A stretch of DNA of 64,000 nucleotides from Paraoerskovia sediminicola (GTDB taxonomy: Bacteria; Actinomycetota; Actinomycetes; Actinomycetales; Cellulomonadaceae). The DNA is taken from the NCBI RefSeq assembly GCF_030296575.1, contig NZ_AP027729.1:1240001-1304000 (forward strand), read 5' to 3'. Below, in pieces: positions 19,200 to 33,277 of this stretch. Numbering within the stretch: the first letter of the stretch is position 1; every line of letters begins with the position of its first letter. The translations under genes and the position numbers were made by a program. The notes below the pieces were generated by a model. The model was not told where the DNA came from. It saw nothing but the letters and a program-made list of their open reading frames with translations, and did not search any database.

Positions 19200-19880
19200 G
19201 ATGTCCTTCCGAGGACGTGGGGCGGGTGAAGACGACGTGCGGTCCAGCGATGAAGCGTTCGAGGAGGTCGTGCCAGACGGCCCGGGACTCGGGTCCGGCG
19301 GCCGCGTCGGTGGCCAGCAGCCAGCGGCGGTGCAGGACGACGAGACCCGCCGTCAGGGACGCCACCGCCACTTCGAGCTCCAGGCCTTCGACCCGCGGGT
19401 GACGGACTTCGAGGACCGCGAAGAGGTCGTGCCCGAAGTCGTCCACCACCTTGAGCAGGAGCATCGCCTGGTGGGTCGGGACGCCGTCGGCCATGCAGGT
19501 CGCCGAGAGCCCCAGCCCGCGGGACAGGGAGGCCATGGGCCCGACGACGTCGCTCCCGCGCAGGGCGCGGGCCAGGTCGGACTCCAGGTCGGCCCGGGCA
19601 TCGCCGCTGCGTGGGGGTCCTGCGCCCCTAGCGTGTCGAGGACCGTCACGAAGGTGTCGGCACCCACGGCAGCCACGACGTCGTCGACCGACGCGAAGTG
19701 GTTGAACAGGGTGCGGCGCGCGACGTCGGCTCGTTCGGCGAGGGCGTCGACGGAGAAGTCGAGGCCGGCGCCCTCGTCCATGAGGGCCGCGGCGGCGTCG
19801 ATGATCGCGCGGCGGGTACGGGCCTTCCCCGCGGCGCGCCGATCGACGCGCGCGCCCAACGGAGCAAGGGACCGGACCAT
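19192..19880 (-). CDS. TetR-family regulator of the MMPL exporter (one-base frameshift)
   Basis: The N-terminal half is a standard TetR domain (RTRRAIIDAAAALMDEG; FSVDALAERADVARRTLFNH). The C-terminal half (DLARALRGSDVVGPMASLSR onward) is in another frame. One extra C in the C5 run (19613-19617) would join them into a 229-residue protein, so this is either a sequencing undercall or a real null allele. It overlaps the MMPL start by 8 bp, giving coupled translation, and probably represses the exporter through the inverted repeat just upstream. Confidence 0.7.
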
Positions 19881-19888
19881 GCGGATGA

Positions 19889-19914
19889 CACTAGGTGCAT
19901 CAATGCACTCAGTG
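19889..19914. promoter_or_regulatory. Inverted repeat upstream of the TetR/MMPL operon
   Basis: GTGCAT-CA-ATGCAC (19895-19908) is flanked symmetrically by CACT (19889-19892) and AGTG (19911-19914). It sits 9-34 bp upstream of the TetR start, a good place for an autoregulatory operator. Confidence 0.6.
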
Positions 19915-19959
19915 CCACCAGATGGGTGTGACCTCGCCGACACGTGCCAGACTCTCGCC

Positions 19960-20787
19960 GTGCCGCAAAGCCTCGTCCGACTCACCGACTGGTCGCCCGA
20001 CGACGTCGCCCGGGTCTTCGAGCGCGCTCGCACCGTGCGCGCGAGACCGGCGGAGAACCGAGCGCTCGCCGGCCGCTCCGTCGCACTGTTCTTCCCGTCC
20101 ACGTCCGTCCGCACCCGCGTCACGTTCGAGCGCGCAGTCCACCTGGCCGGCGGCCAGCCGATCCTGTTCCCACCCGAGACGCTCGACAAGCCTGAGGACC
20201 TGGCCGACGTCGGCGCGTACCTGGCGCTGTGGGTCGACGCCGTCGTCGTGCGCCACCCGCGCATCGCCGTGCTGGACCGGCTCACGACCGCGGTCCCGGT
20301 CGTCAACGCCATGACGGACGTCAACCACCCGTGCGAAGTGCTGTCCGACCTCTTCGCGCTCTCGGTGCGGCGCGAGGACTGGCGCGCGCTGCGGTACGTG
20401 TTCGTCGGGGCGAACGAGAACATCGGCCGCGCGTGGTCGGAGGCTGCGCAGGTGCTCGGACTCGACCTGACCCAGTCGTGCCCACGGGGTCACGAGATCC
20501 CGGGCCTGCGGGTGGAGCCCGACCTCATCGCTGCCCTCCGCGACGCGGACGTGGTGCTGACGGACGCCGTCGGGCACCTCGACGGCGCCTTCGCGGACTA
20601 CCGGATCACCCGTGAATCGCTGGCGGCGGCCGCCCCCGGCGTGCTGGTCAACCCCTGCCCGCCGTTCACCCGCGGGGCCGAGGTCACCGTCGAGGTGTTC
20701 GACTCCTCCGCGTTCGTCGGCCACGCCTTCAAGGAGCCGCTCGTCGCGGTACAGCGCGCGATCCTCGAGCTCGTCACCGCCCGGTAG
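19960..20787 (+). CDS. Ornithine/aspartate carbamoyltransferase-family protein
   Basis: 275 residues. It matches the family in the N-terminal carbamoyl-phosphate site region (FFPSTSVRTRVTFERA) and in NAMTDVNHPCEVLSDLF. Two signatures differ from true ornithine transcarbamylase: the STRTR box has two extra residues (STSVRTR), and the C-terminal HCLP box reads NPCP. It may therefore use a different acceptor. No other arginine-biosynthesis gene is nearby. GTG start 19960 is the start that gives a normal family N-terminus. Confidence 0.7.
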   Translation: MPQSLVRLTDWSPDDVARVFERARTVRARPAENRALAGRSVALFFPSTSVRTRVTFERAVHLAGGQPILFPPETLDKPEDLADVGAYLALWVDAVVVRHPRIAVLDRLTTAVPVVNAMTDVNHPCEVLSDLFALSVRREDWRALRYVFVGANENIGRAWSEAAQVLGLDLTQSCPRGHEIPGLRVEPDLIAALRDADVVLTDAVGHLDGAFADYRITRESLAAAAPGVLVNPCPPFTRGAEVTVEVFDSSAFVGHAFKEPLVAVQRAILELVTAR

Positions 20788-20812
20788 CGGCCTACAGCGC
20801 TCCGTTGGCCGG

Positions 20813-21469
20813 GTGAAGCCGCACGAGTTGGAGAATCTCGCGCACCTGCGGCGCGCCCGCGACCTCATCGACCGCGACTTCGCGAGCCCGCTCGACGTCC
20901 CGACGATGGCCGCCCGCGCCCTCATTTCTCCTGCGCACTTCTCGCGGCAGTTCCGCGCGGCCTACGGCGAGACGCCCTACAGCTACCTGATGACCCGCCG
21001 CATCGAACGCGCGATGGCGCTGCTGCGCACCGGCACGAGCGTGACCGATGCGTGCATGGCAGTGGGCTGTACGTCGCTCGGTTCGTTCAGCGCCCGGTTC
21101 ACGGAGGTCGCCGGCGAGACGCCGAGCGCCTACCGGGCGCGCGAGCACGCTGCCGTCGAGGCGATGCCCGCATGTATCGCGAAGGTCCGGACGCGACCCG
21201 TGCGCACGGGACCCGCTCGGACGAACTCACCTTCGAGGCCGTGCGCGCCTCGGGCGCCGAGGTCCTCCAGGAGCCGATGGACCAGGGCTGGGGGCCACGC
21301 GACTGCGCCTTCCGCGACCCGTCGGGCAACACGGTGCGGGTGGCGCAGCGGCAGTAGCCCTCAGGCGACGGCGATGCGCCGGTACTTGCTGGTCTCGCGG
21401 ACGAGCTCGGCGTCCATGAACCGCTCGAGGAGCTCGGCCCGCAGGTCCGCGTACTCCGGGTCGTCGTAG
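20813..21469 (+). CDS. AraC-family regulator whose 3' end runs into a VOC gene remnant
   Basis: The N-terminal AraC DNA-binding domain is complete: LDVPTMAARALISPAHFSRQ, the second helix-turn-helix VTDACMAVGCTSLGSFSARF, and GETPSAYRAR. Members of this class usually stop about 25 residues later. Here the frame reads on because the normal end is missing; in the neighbouring frame the end of a VOC protein begins at about 21219. The real product would have a nonsense tail to 21469. In related bacteria such a regulator is often followed by a VOC (glyoxalase) gene, so a deletion between the two is the simplest explanation. Confidence 0.6.
   Translation: MKPHELENLAHLRRARDLIDRDFASPLDVPTMAARALISPAHFSRQFRAAYGETPYSYLMTRRIERAMALLRTGTSVTDACMAVGCTSLGSFSARFTEVAGETPSAYRAREHAAVEAMPACIAKVRTRPVRTGPARTNSPSRPCAPRAPRSSRSRWTRAGGHATAPSATRRATRCGWRSGSSPQATAMRRYLLVSRTSSASMNRSRSSARRSAYSGSS
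21219..21357 (+). pseudogene. Remnant of a VOC/glyoxalase-family gene (C-terminus only)
   Basis: About 45 residues match the end of VOC proteins (DELTFEAVRASGAEVLQEP; GPRDCAFRDPSGNTVRVAQ). The N-terminal two thirds are absent. It ends 4 bp before the sulfatase stop on the other strand, which marks the left edge of the catabolic region. Confidence 0.65.
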
Positions 21470-22895
21470 AGGTTACGGATCTCGCCCGGATCCTCCTGGA
21501 GGTCGAACATCTCCCCCGCGTCACGACCCCGGTACAGCGTGATCTTGTACCGCTCGTCGACATAGGTCCGGATGTGGACCTTCGTCGGCTGATGCCGGTT
21601 CTCCACGAGCACGTGGTCACGCGCCCTGCCCTGGTCCCCCGCCCACACCGGCAGCTGGTTCACGCCCTGCATCGACTCCGGCACGTCGATCCCCGCCGCA
21701 GCCAGGAACGTCGGCGCGAGATCGATCAACGACAGCAGCGACGACGTGGTCGTGCCCGCCGGGATGCGTCCGGGGAAGCGGGCGATCATCGGGACCCGCA
21801 ACAGGTCCTCGTAGTGGAACGCGCCCTTGGCGATCAGCCCGTGCTGACCCAGGAAGTGCCCGTGGTCGGTCGTGAAGACCACGATCGTGTCCTGCGCGAC
21901 GCCCAGCGCGTCGAGCCGGTCGAGGATCTCCCCCACCGCCTGGTCGATGAACGAGATCATCCCGTAGTAGATCGCGATGTTCTTGCGCAGCAGGTCATCG
22001 TCGATCAGGTGCGACCCGAACCCGTGGTTGGAGTACGGGGTCTCCTGCCACGGCGAGTAGTCAGGGTTCTCCTCCTGCGTGAGCCGGTGCCAGATCGGCA
22101 TGTTCGCCAGCTCCCCCGGACTCAACCGGCCCGGCTCCACGTCGGCCGGGTCGTACATCGACGCCCACGGCTCCGGCACCAGATACGGCGGGTGCGGGTC
22201 GTGGAAGCTCGCCCACGTGAAGAACGGCTTCCCCTCACCCACCGACTTCTCCAGGTCGGCGATCGTGCGCTCACGCACGAAGTTCGTGTAGTGGAACTCC
22301 TGCGGCAGGTCCCACGAGTGCTCGCGGGCCGACGCCGGATCCTCCGTCTGGAAGAAGTCGCGCCAGTTCTCCAGGCCCTTGGACTCCATCCACAACGCGT
22401 AGTGCTGCCCCACCCACTTCTCGTCCGCGTGGTTGCGCGCGAGCTCGATGTGGTCGAACCCGTAGTACGGCCCCGTGAAACCCCGCCAGAAATCGAGATC
22501 CTGCAGAGTCGGCGGCGCCTCCAGAGACGTCTGGTCCGGCTGCGAAGCCAACGGCTGGAAATGGGCCTTGCCGATCAACGAGGTCGCATACCCGTGCTCA
22601 CCGAAGATCTGACCCAGGTTCTGGTGCTCCTCGTCGAGCTTCGTCCCGATCGTCCAGCACCCGTGCGTCGACGGGTACTGCCCCGTGATGATCGACGACC
22701 GCGACGGCGAGCACAACGGGTTCGGGCAGTACGCCCGATCCAGCTGCACACCCTCACCAGCAAGACGATCCAGGTTCGGCGTCTCGAGCACCGACGTCCG
22801 CGTACCGATCGCATCGAAGTGCTGCTGATCCGTCGTGATCAACAGAATGTTGGGGCGACTCGTCGGCACGTCGTGCGTCGAATCCCTGGTGGACA

Positions 22896-22896
<1 letters not shown>
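21361..22896 (-). CDS. Formylglycine-dependent (type I) sulfatase
   Basis: 511 residues. The maturation signature CSPSR is present (about residues 58-62), its Cys becoming formylglycine, followed by the usual TGQYPSTHG. The metal-binding start NILLITTDQQHFDAIG and the later FTTDHGHFLGQHG are typical. No signal peptide is seen, so it would desulfate oligosaccharides already inside the cell. Start ATG 22896 has GAAGGGG 6 nt upstream and shares a base with the beta-galactosidase stop. In this context the substrate may be sulfated galactan (for example L-galactose-6-sulfate of porphyran); that is inference. No sulfatase-maturation gene is in the window. Confidence 0.88.
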
Positions 22897-27519
<4,623 letters not shown>

Positions 27520-27520
<1 letters not shown>

Positions 27521-28611
27521 CACTTGACCGCCAGGCTCTCGAGCCGGTCGAAGTCCAGGACGACGCCGTGCCCCGGGAGGTCCGGCGCCGTGACGTATCC
27601 GTCGGAGATGGTCATCGGGTTGGCCATGTACTCGTGCAGGCCGAACCCGTGCGCCTCCATGTACGTCCGGTGCGGGACCGCCGCGAGGGCGTGGACGGTG
27701 AGGTCGTGCACGCCGTGGGAGGTGAGCAGCATGTTGCTCGCCTCGGCGAGCGCCGCCACCTTGCGGAACGTGGTGTACCCACCGACGTTGCTCACGTCCG
27801 GCTCCGGGAGCGTCAGCGCACCGGCGCGGATGTGGTTCTGGAAGTCGTAGATCGTGTGGAGGTTCTCACCGCTGGCGATCGCGTGGCCGCTCTCGGCGAC
27901 GATCCGGGCGTTGCCCTGGATGTCGTCGGGGATCGTCGGCTCCTCGATCCAGTTCAGGTCGAACGGCGCCAGGGCGCGCGCCGCGCGGATCGCTCCGTCG
28001 ACCGTCCACCGCATGTTGGCGTCGACCATCAGCGTGAAGCCCTCGCCGAGGTGCTCCCGCATCGCCGCGACCCGGGCGACGTCCTCGCGGAGGTCGGACC
28101 GGCCGACCTTCATCTTGATCGCGCGGAAGCCCTCCTCGACGAACGTGTCGGCCTGCGCCTTGAGCTCGTCGAGGGGGAACTCGAGGTCGATCCCGCCGGC
28201 ATACACGGGGACCTTCGGGTCGTACCCACCGAGGAGCTTCCACAGCGGGGTCTTCGCCCGCACGCCCTGCAGGTCCCACAGCGCGATGTCGATCGCCGAG
28301 ATCGCGGACGTCGCGTGCCCACCGCGTCCCGCGTAGTGCAGGCGCCACCACATGGTCTCCCAGAGCTTCTCGATCTGGTCGGCGTCCGCACCGATCAGGC
28401 ACCCGGCGAGATCCTTCTCGATCATCGTCGCGACGGCACCGCCGCCGTAGTTCACCGTGTAGGTGTACCCGACACCGGTGGCGCCGTCGCTGTCGGTGAT
28501 CCGCACCGTGATGAGCTCGAAGTCCATCATCACGCCGTGCATCGAATCGGTCAGCTGGGTCTTGAGCGGTACGCGGTAGAGGTCCGTGCGCACCCGTTCG
28601 ATCGTGGCCAT
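27520..28611 (-). CDS. 3,6-anhydro-L-galactonate cycloisomerase (enolase superfamily)
   Basis: 363 residues. Motifs recalled from characterised 3,6-anhydro-alpha-L-galactonate cycloisomerases are matched along the whole chain: FELITV near residue 32, GYTYT, AGRGGHATSAISAIDIALWD, IKMKVG (the KxK base), metal ligands in MVDAN, WIEEP and ASGENLHTI, and a late His in TSHGVHDL. It opens the anhydro ring of AHG acid to give 2-keto-3-deoxy-L-galactonate. It lies between the GH117 gene and the SDR-SMP30 fusion in one operon. The match is from memory of the family; no alignment was run. Confidence 0.85.
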
Positions 28612-28639
28612 CGTGTCTCTCTCTGAGTTGCCGGTCGGG

Positions 28640-29758
28640 TCAGCGCGGTCGCGGTGCAGGGAGGGCCGAGACGGTCGCCTCCGAGGTCTCGGGGCTCTGA
28701 CCGCTGACGTAGAGCTCCTTCTGCCGCTCGTCGGCAGCGAAGCCCTGGATGTAGTTCCACGGACCGGTGACGTCGTGGCACAGCCCCCACCGGATGCCGT
28801 CGAGCGGAACCTCGGCGGGCCCGTCGAGCCGCAACGGGCCGACGGCGACCGGCGGCTTCTGGATGTACGCCTGGATCTCGAAGTTGAGTCCGTCGGGAGC
28901 GAACTGGAGGGTGTTGCGCTCGGGCCCGTCGGTCGTGAGCATGGCCGCGATCCCGCCGTCGTACCTCCAGACGCACGTCTCGTGCCCGCTGTTGGTCACC
29001 GGGTTCAGCGGGGACCGGACATAGGGGCCCTGAATGTCGTCCGCGATGGCGACGCCCCAGCGGGTGGTTCGACCGCCGGCCGCGAAACCCTCGCCCATCT
29101 GCTCGCCCTTGTAGTACAGGAAGAACTTGCCCTGGTAGGGCACGAGGATCGGGTCGTGGACCTTATGGCTGTCGAAGGAACCCTGCGAGACGACCGCGAG
29201 CCTGTTGTCGCCGCCCCCGAGCCACTCGCCGTCCTTCTGCGGTTCCAGGATCGGGGCCGCGGACTTCTCCCACGGACCGTCGGGACTCGACGCCTTGGCG
29301 ATCGCGATCGACTCGAAGCTGCGCAGGAGATACGGCGAGGCGATGACCTGGTACACGAGGTAGAACGCCCCGTCATGCTCGAGGACCTCGGGCGTGAAGA
29401 CGCTGCGGTCGTCGTAGCTGCCGTCCTCGCCCTTGCCCAGGGCGCGGCCCTGCTCCACCCAGGTGGCGCCGTCGGTCGACGTGGCGTGCCACACCTCGGA
29501 CCAGTCCCACGGGAAGACCTTGGCCATCGGGTCGCCGGTGCCGAACCCGTCGGTGACACCCGTCGAGCGGGTGTACCAGACGTGGTAGACGCCGTCGACG
29601 GTGAGCACCGAGCTGGGGTCGCGGCGGTGCACGCCCTCCTCGGGCCCCAGCCCGTGGATCGGGAAGGTCCGGAAGTCGGTGAACCACTCGGGGTCGGTGG
29701 AGTACCGGCGCCCTCGGATCGTCGCCGCGCTCTCGGTGGGCTGCTGGTTGCCGGTCAC
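28640..29758 (-). CDS. GH117 alpha-1,3-(3,6-anhydro)-L-galactosidase
   Basis: 372 residues with the hallmark segments of GH117 neoagarooligosaccharide hydrolases: HRRDPSSVLTVDGVYHVWYT, KVFPWDWSEVWHATS, SYDDRSVFTPEVLEH, GDNRLAVVSQGSFDSHKVHD, FLYYKGEQMGEGF and NSGHETCVW (with the conserved His-Glu pair). It splits neoagarobiose-type sugars into AHG and D-galactose. No signal peptide, so it acts after uptake. GTG 29758 overlaps the permease stop by 4 bp. This is the strongest single marker that the locus handles agar-type galactans. An endo-agarase is not in the window. Confidence 0.88.
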   Translation of the reverse strand: MTGNQQPTESAATIRGRRYSTDPEWFTDFRTFPIHGLGPEEGVHRRDPSSVLTVDGVYHVWYTRSTGVTDGFGTGDPMAKVFPWDWSEVWHATSTDGATWVEQGRALGKGEDGSYDDRSVFTPEVLEHDGAFYLVYQVIASPYLLRSFESIAIAKASSPDGPWEKSAAPILEPQKDGEWLGGGDNRLAVVSQGSFDSHKVHDPILVPYQGKFFLYYKGEQMGEGFAAGGRTTRWGVAIADDIQGPYVRSPLNPVTNSGHETCVWRYDGGIAAMLTTDGPERNTLQFAPDGLNFEIQAYIQKPPVAVGPLRLDGPAEVPLDGIRWGLCHDVTGPWNYIQGFAADERQKELYVSGQSPETSEATVSALPAPRPR

Positions 29759-30645
29759 TTGATCGCGCCTCCGATGCCGCCGATGGAGAAGAACCTGTTG
29801 AGAACTGCGAACACGATCACCGGCGGGAGCAGCATGATCACGGACATCGCCATGACCGGACCCCAGTCGGTGGCGTTCTGCTGGAAGAAGGACTGCAGCC
29901 CGATCGGCAGCGTGTAGTTGCTCTGGGTACGCAGGAACACCGTGGCCACCAGGTAGTCGTTCCAGGCGACGAGGAAGCTGAAGATCGCCGCCGAGAGGAT
30001 CCCCGGGTAGGAGTTGCGGAGCACCACGCGGACGAATCCGCCCCAGATCGTCGCGCCGTCCACCCAGGCGGCCTCCTCGAGCTCGATCGGGATCGAGTCG
30101 TAGTAGCCGGCCATCATCCAGCAGGTGACCGCCATGCTTCCAGCGATGAAGATGATCGCGACGCCGGAGAGCGTGTCGGCGAGGCCGAGCGTCGCGAACA
30201 CCACGAAGAGCGGGATCACGACGATGATCACCGGCAGGCTCTGCACGACGAACAGCGAGAGCGTGTAGCCGCGGATGAATCGACCGCGCAGGCGCGACAT
30301 CGGATACCCGGCGAGTGCGCCGATGATGACCGCGAACACGGTCGTCCCCAGGGTCACGACGAGGCTGTTGCGCAGGTAGGTGAAGACCGGGGTCCTGGTG
30401 AAGATCTCCGTGAAGTTGTCGAAGCTCCACGTGTAGGTCCCCGCCGCCGTCTGCCCCGACCGGACGGACAGCATGAGGATCATGAAGATCGGCGCGAGGA
30501 TCAGCAGGGTGAGCACGGTCATGACGACGGTCTTGGTCCACCGCTTCGCGCGCTCACGTCGAGCCTTGCGCGCTTGACGCTCGCTGTGCGCGATCACGGG
30601 ACCGCCCGGACGGACCGGGGAGATGGGTGCTGCTGTGCTGGACAT
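29755..30645 (-). CDS. Sugar ABC transporter permease (MalG type), galactan locus
   Basis: 296 residues with six membrane segments and the MalG-type EAA loop (EEAAWVDGATIWGGFVRVVL). Start ATG 30645 lies 12 bp after the upstream permease stop. It is followed by GH117 with a 4-bp overlap, tying transport to hydrolysis. The ATPase is not encoded here; MsiK-type shared ATPases are usual for such actinobacterial systems. Confidence 0.9.
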   Translation of the reverse strand: MSSTAAPISPVRPGGPVIAHSERQARKARRERAKRWTKTVVMTVLTLLILAPIFMILMLSVRSGQTAAGTYTWSFDNFTEIFTRTPVFTYLRNSLVVTLGTTVFAVIIGALAGYPMSRLRGRFIRGYTLSLFVVQSLPVIIVVIPLFVVFATLGLADTLSGVAIIFIAGSMAVTCWMMAGYYDSIPIELEEAAWVDGATIWGGFVRVVLRNSYPGILSAAIFSFLVAWNDYLVATVFLRTQSNYTLPIGLQSFFQQNATDWGPVMAMSVIMLLPPVIVFAVLNRFFSIGGIGGAIK

Positions 30646-30656
30646 GTCAGCCTCCC

Positions 30657-31607
30657 TCAGTTGGCCATGGGCGCACGGTTGATGCGCCGGAAGAAGTAGA
30701 TGGAGATCGCGATGAGCACCGCGGTGATGAGGAACGCGACCGCGACGCCGTAGCCGGTGCGGAAGTCCTGGAAGACCAGCCGGTACGCGAAGACCACTAG
30801 CGTCGACGTCGAGTTGACCGGGCCGCCTCCGGTGAGTAGGAAGACGGACGGGAAGTCGTTGATCGTGAAGATCGAAGCCAGCACCCAGGCGATGTAGATC
30901 GGCTTGGAGATGATCGGCAGGATCACGTGCCGCACCCGCTGCCAGCGGCTCGCGCCGTCCAGCCGGCTGGCTTCCTCGACGCTCGGATCCACGGCCTGCA
31001 GCGCCGAGTTCATCATCATCATCATGAACGGGAACGTTCCCCAGATCTTGAAGATGATGACGATCGCCATGGCCGTCCCGGCGTTGGCCAGGATCTGGAC
31101 GTCGCCGAACCCGAGAGCCCGCAGGAGCGTCGGGATCGGGCTCGACGGCGTCGCCACCATGAAGTTCCAGCTCGTCGTACTGACGACGACCGGGACGACC
31201 CACGGAAGGAGGAGGAGGACCTTGAAGACGGACTTGCCGGGGAACGCCCTACGGAGCACAAGGGCGAACCCCATCCCGATGACCCACGCGACGAACACCG
31301 ACACGACGGTGAACAGCAGCGTGAAGCGGGCCGCCTCCCAGAACGCCGGGTCCTGCAGAGCCGTCCTGTAGTTCTCGAGGCCGACGAACTCACCCGGACC
31401 GGTGATGCCGCCGTCCCGCACGGACTGCCCGACGGCGTAGAACAGCGGGTAGGCGTTCAGTGCGATCAGCAGGATGATCGACGGGAGCAGCATCGCCGCC
31501 ATCGTCTTCTTGCGCCCCGGGTGCAGGGCCTCCGGATTGCGTTCCCGGCCGCCGGGCCGCTTCGCCTTCTTCGTCGTCGGCTCGCCCGACGTCATCACGT
31601 CCGACAT
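30657..31607 (-). CDS. Sugar ABC transporter permease (MalF type), galactan locus
   Basis: 316 residues. A basic N-terminus is followed by six membrane segments (first MLLPSIILLIALNAYPLFYA) and the EAA loop (EEASRLDGASRWQRVRHVIL). ATG 31607 is chosen because GAAGGAGG lies 5 nt upstream. A run of five Met (FMMMMM) in a membrane segment is unusual. Middle gene of the binding protein-F-G-GH117-cycloisomerase operon. Confidence 0.9.
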   Translation of the reverse strand: MSDVMTSGEPTTKKAKRPGGRERNPEALHPGRKKTMAAMLLPSIILLIALNAYPLFYAVGQSVRDGGITGPGEFVGLENYRTALQDPAFWEAARFTLLFTVVSVFVAWVIGMGFALVLRRAFPGKSVFKVLLLLPWVVPVVVSTTSWNFMVATPSSPIPTLLRALGFGDVQILANAGTAMAIVIIFKIWGTFPFMMMMMNSALQAVDPSVEEASRLDGASRWQRVRHVILPIISKPIYIAWVLASIFTINDFPSVFLLTGGGPVNSTSTLVVFAYRLVFQDFRTGYGVAVAFLITAVLIAISIYFFRRINRAPMAN

Positions 31608-31644
31608 GGACGCCTCCTTCTCGTGGGTCACGGGCGAAGCGAGG

Positions 31645-32964
31645 TCACATGACCTTTTCGATGCCTGCCTGGAGGGTCTCGAGGATCTCCTGGCCCGACT
31701 TCTGCCCCTGCGCGATCTCCTGGGCCCACTGCGTGATGGCCTGGCCGCCGTCGACGGCGTTGATCTCCGGGAACGGCTCGGACGCGAGCTGCGTGAGGGA
31801 CTTGCCGACCGGCAGCCACTCCTCGGTCGCCTTCACCAGGTCGGGCACCTCCTGGACCTCGGGGAGGTCGAGGATGGACTGGCGCACGGGGATCTTGTTG
31901 AGCACGCCCTGCTTCCAGTAGTCGGCCATCGCGTCGAGGTAGTAGACGCAGAAGTCCTCGACCAGGCCGTTGTCCCAGTCCCCCGTGTACATCATGAGGT
32001 CCGACGTGTACGCCATGGTGCCCTTGGTCCCGTTCGGGCTCGTCAGCGGCGAACCCAGGACGATGTCGTCCTGGAGCGCAGGGTCGTCGAACGAGTTCTT
32101 GATGTCCGGCGGCAGGATCGACATCGCTGCGGCACCCGAGGAGATCTGGTCGTTGAGGTTCGCCGTCGAGTAGGACACGCTCCCCGGGTCCAGGATCCCG
32201 TCCTTGGCCATCTGGAGCAGGAACTCCATGGTCTCCAGGTTCGCGTCCGTCACGCACTCTGGCTCACCGGCGGCGTTGAACAGCCCGCCACCATTGTTGA
32301 TCACCAGGGACAGGTAGGTCTGGTACGCGTTGCCGCCGGCACCGCCCGAGGCGATCAGCCCGTACACGCCGTTCTTCTTCAGGGCCTGGCCGGCCGCGAG
32401 GAACTCGTCCCAGGTGGTGGGCTCGTCGACACCGGCCGCCTCGAGAAGCGACTTGCGGTAGAAGAACAGGCGCGAGTCGACGTTCCACGGCACCGCCGTG
32501 TACGTGCCCTGGTACTGGAAGGCGTCGATCGTGCCGGGGAGGAAGTCGTCGAGCGCACCGCTGGACTTGAGCTTGTCGATCACGCCGTCCGCCGGGTGGA
32601 TCGCGTCCTGCACGTAGTACTGCAGCGACTGGAACGCTCCACCGGTGGAGATCGCCGGCCCGGTGCCCGCAGCGATGGCCGAGCTGAACGTCTGCAGCCA
32701 GCCGTCCCAGGAGATCGACTGGTACTCCGCGGTCCCTCCCGTGAAGCCCTTCGAGATGTCCTGACCCGCGGCCAGGTAGTCCGGCCCGGGCGAACCCCAC
32801 GGCATGTCCCAGAAGGCGAAGGAGCCCCCGCCCGAACCGCCGGAGCCGCTCGAACCCGACGAGCCGCCCGAGCACGCTGCCAGGAACGCAGCGCCGGCGA
32901 CACCCAACGACCCACCCAAGAAACCACGGCGAGAGATTCCCGCAGGAACAACCAACTTAGACAT
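31645..32964 (-). CDS. Sugar ABC transporter binding lipoprotein with Tat signal, galactan locus
   Basis: 439 residues. The N-terminus ISRRGFLGGSLGVAGAAFL is a twin-arginine signal (SRRxFLx) followed by a lipobox (LAAC), so it should be exported folded by Tat and then lipidated. A Ser/Gly linker precedes the SBP family 1 core (YLAAGQDISKGF; AAGTGPAISTGG; VPWNVDSRLFFYRKSLLEAA; WDEFLAAGQALKKNG). It likely binds neoagaro- or porphyran oligosaccharides. A Tat translocase is encoded in this same region. A LacI-type operator (33020-33035) lies 56 bp upstream of its start. Confidence 0.88.
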   Translation of the reverse strand: MSKLVVPAGISRRGFLGGSLGVAGAAFLAACSGGSSGSSGSGGSGGGSFAFWDMPWGSPGPDYLAAGQDISKGFTGGTAEYQSISWDGWLQTFSSAIAAGTGPAISTGGAFQSLQYYVQDAIHPADGVIDKLKSSGALDDFLPGTIDAFQYQGTYTAVPWNVDSRLFFYRKSLLEAAGVDEPTTWDEFLAAGQALKKNGVYGLIASGGAGGNAYQTYLSLVINNGGGLFNAAGEPECVTDANLETMEFLLQMAKDGILDPGSVSYSTANLNDQISSGAAAMSILPPDIKNSFDDPALQDDIVLGSPLTSPNGTKGTMAYTSDLMMYTGDWDNGLVEDFCVYYLDAMADYWKQGVLNKIPVRQSILDLPEVQEVPDLVKATEEWLPVGKSLTQLASEPFPEINAVDGGQAITQWAQEIAQGQKSGQEILETLQAGIEKVM

Positions 32965-33019
32965 CACAGTCCCCTTCGAAGCGACATTGCATCCAGCAAG
33001 GCGTCGGAACACCATCGAT

Positions 33020-33035
33020 GGTGAACCGGTTTTCC
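33020..33035. promoter_or_regulatory. LacI-type operator, galactan transport operon
   Basis: GGTGAACCGGTTTTCC, a near-palindrome in the 313-bp divergent intergenic region 32965-33277. It faces the minus-strand operon that begins with the binding protein gene. The rest of that gap shows only the second operator at 33207 and nothing else recognisable. Confidence 0.7.
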
Positions 33036-33206
33036 ACACGCTAGAACGACTTCGCACAATTGGCAACCCCTAGTCCGCCCGAAGCCGACCCGGTTCGGTC
33101 ACGATTGCACAACGGCGCCGGCGGCATGGTGGCAGACCAGCGAGCTCGAGGTCGAGATTGGTGCCCGCGGGGGCATTGCCATCCGGCGCACGCGCGCTAT
33201 CGTGTT

Positions 33207-33222
33207 GGTAAACCGGTTATCC
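33207..33222. promoter_or_regulatory. LacI-type operator, ALDH-GH2 operon
   Basis: GGTAAACCGGTTATCC, 56 bp before the GTG of the first aldehyde dehydrogenase. It is almost identical to the sites at 33020, 48456, 49190 and 56001. Confidence 0.75.
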
Positions 33223-33277
33223 GAAGCGCGAACGCTCCGGCCCACAACGCCGTGACCGGCGGAACGGAGACACCCTC

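Noticed and set aside
16647-19229. 860-residue open frame antisense to the MMPL gene
   Set aside because: Composed of His/Arg/Asp-rich low-complexity sequence, a typical shadow of a GC-rich gene. The MMPL frame has clear domain motifs.
21361-21469. AraC tail to 21469 as a genuine regulator extension
   Set aside because: The residues are low-complexity Arg/Ser/Thr and overlap antisense to the sulfatase; the VOC remnant in another frame explains the DNA.
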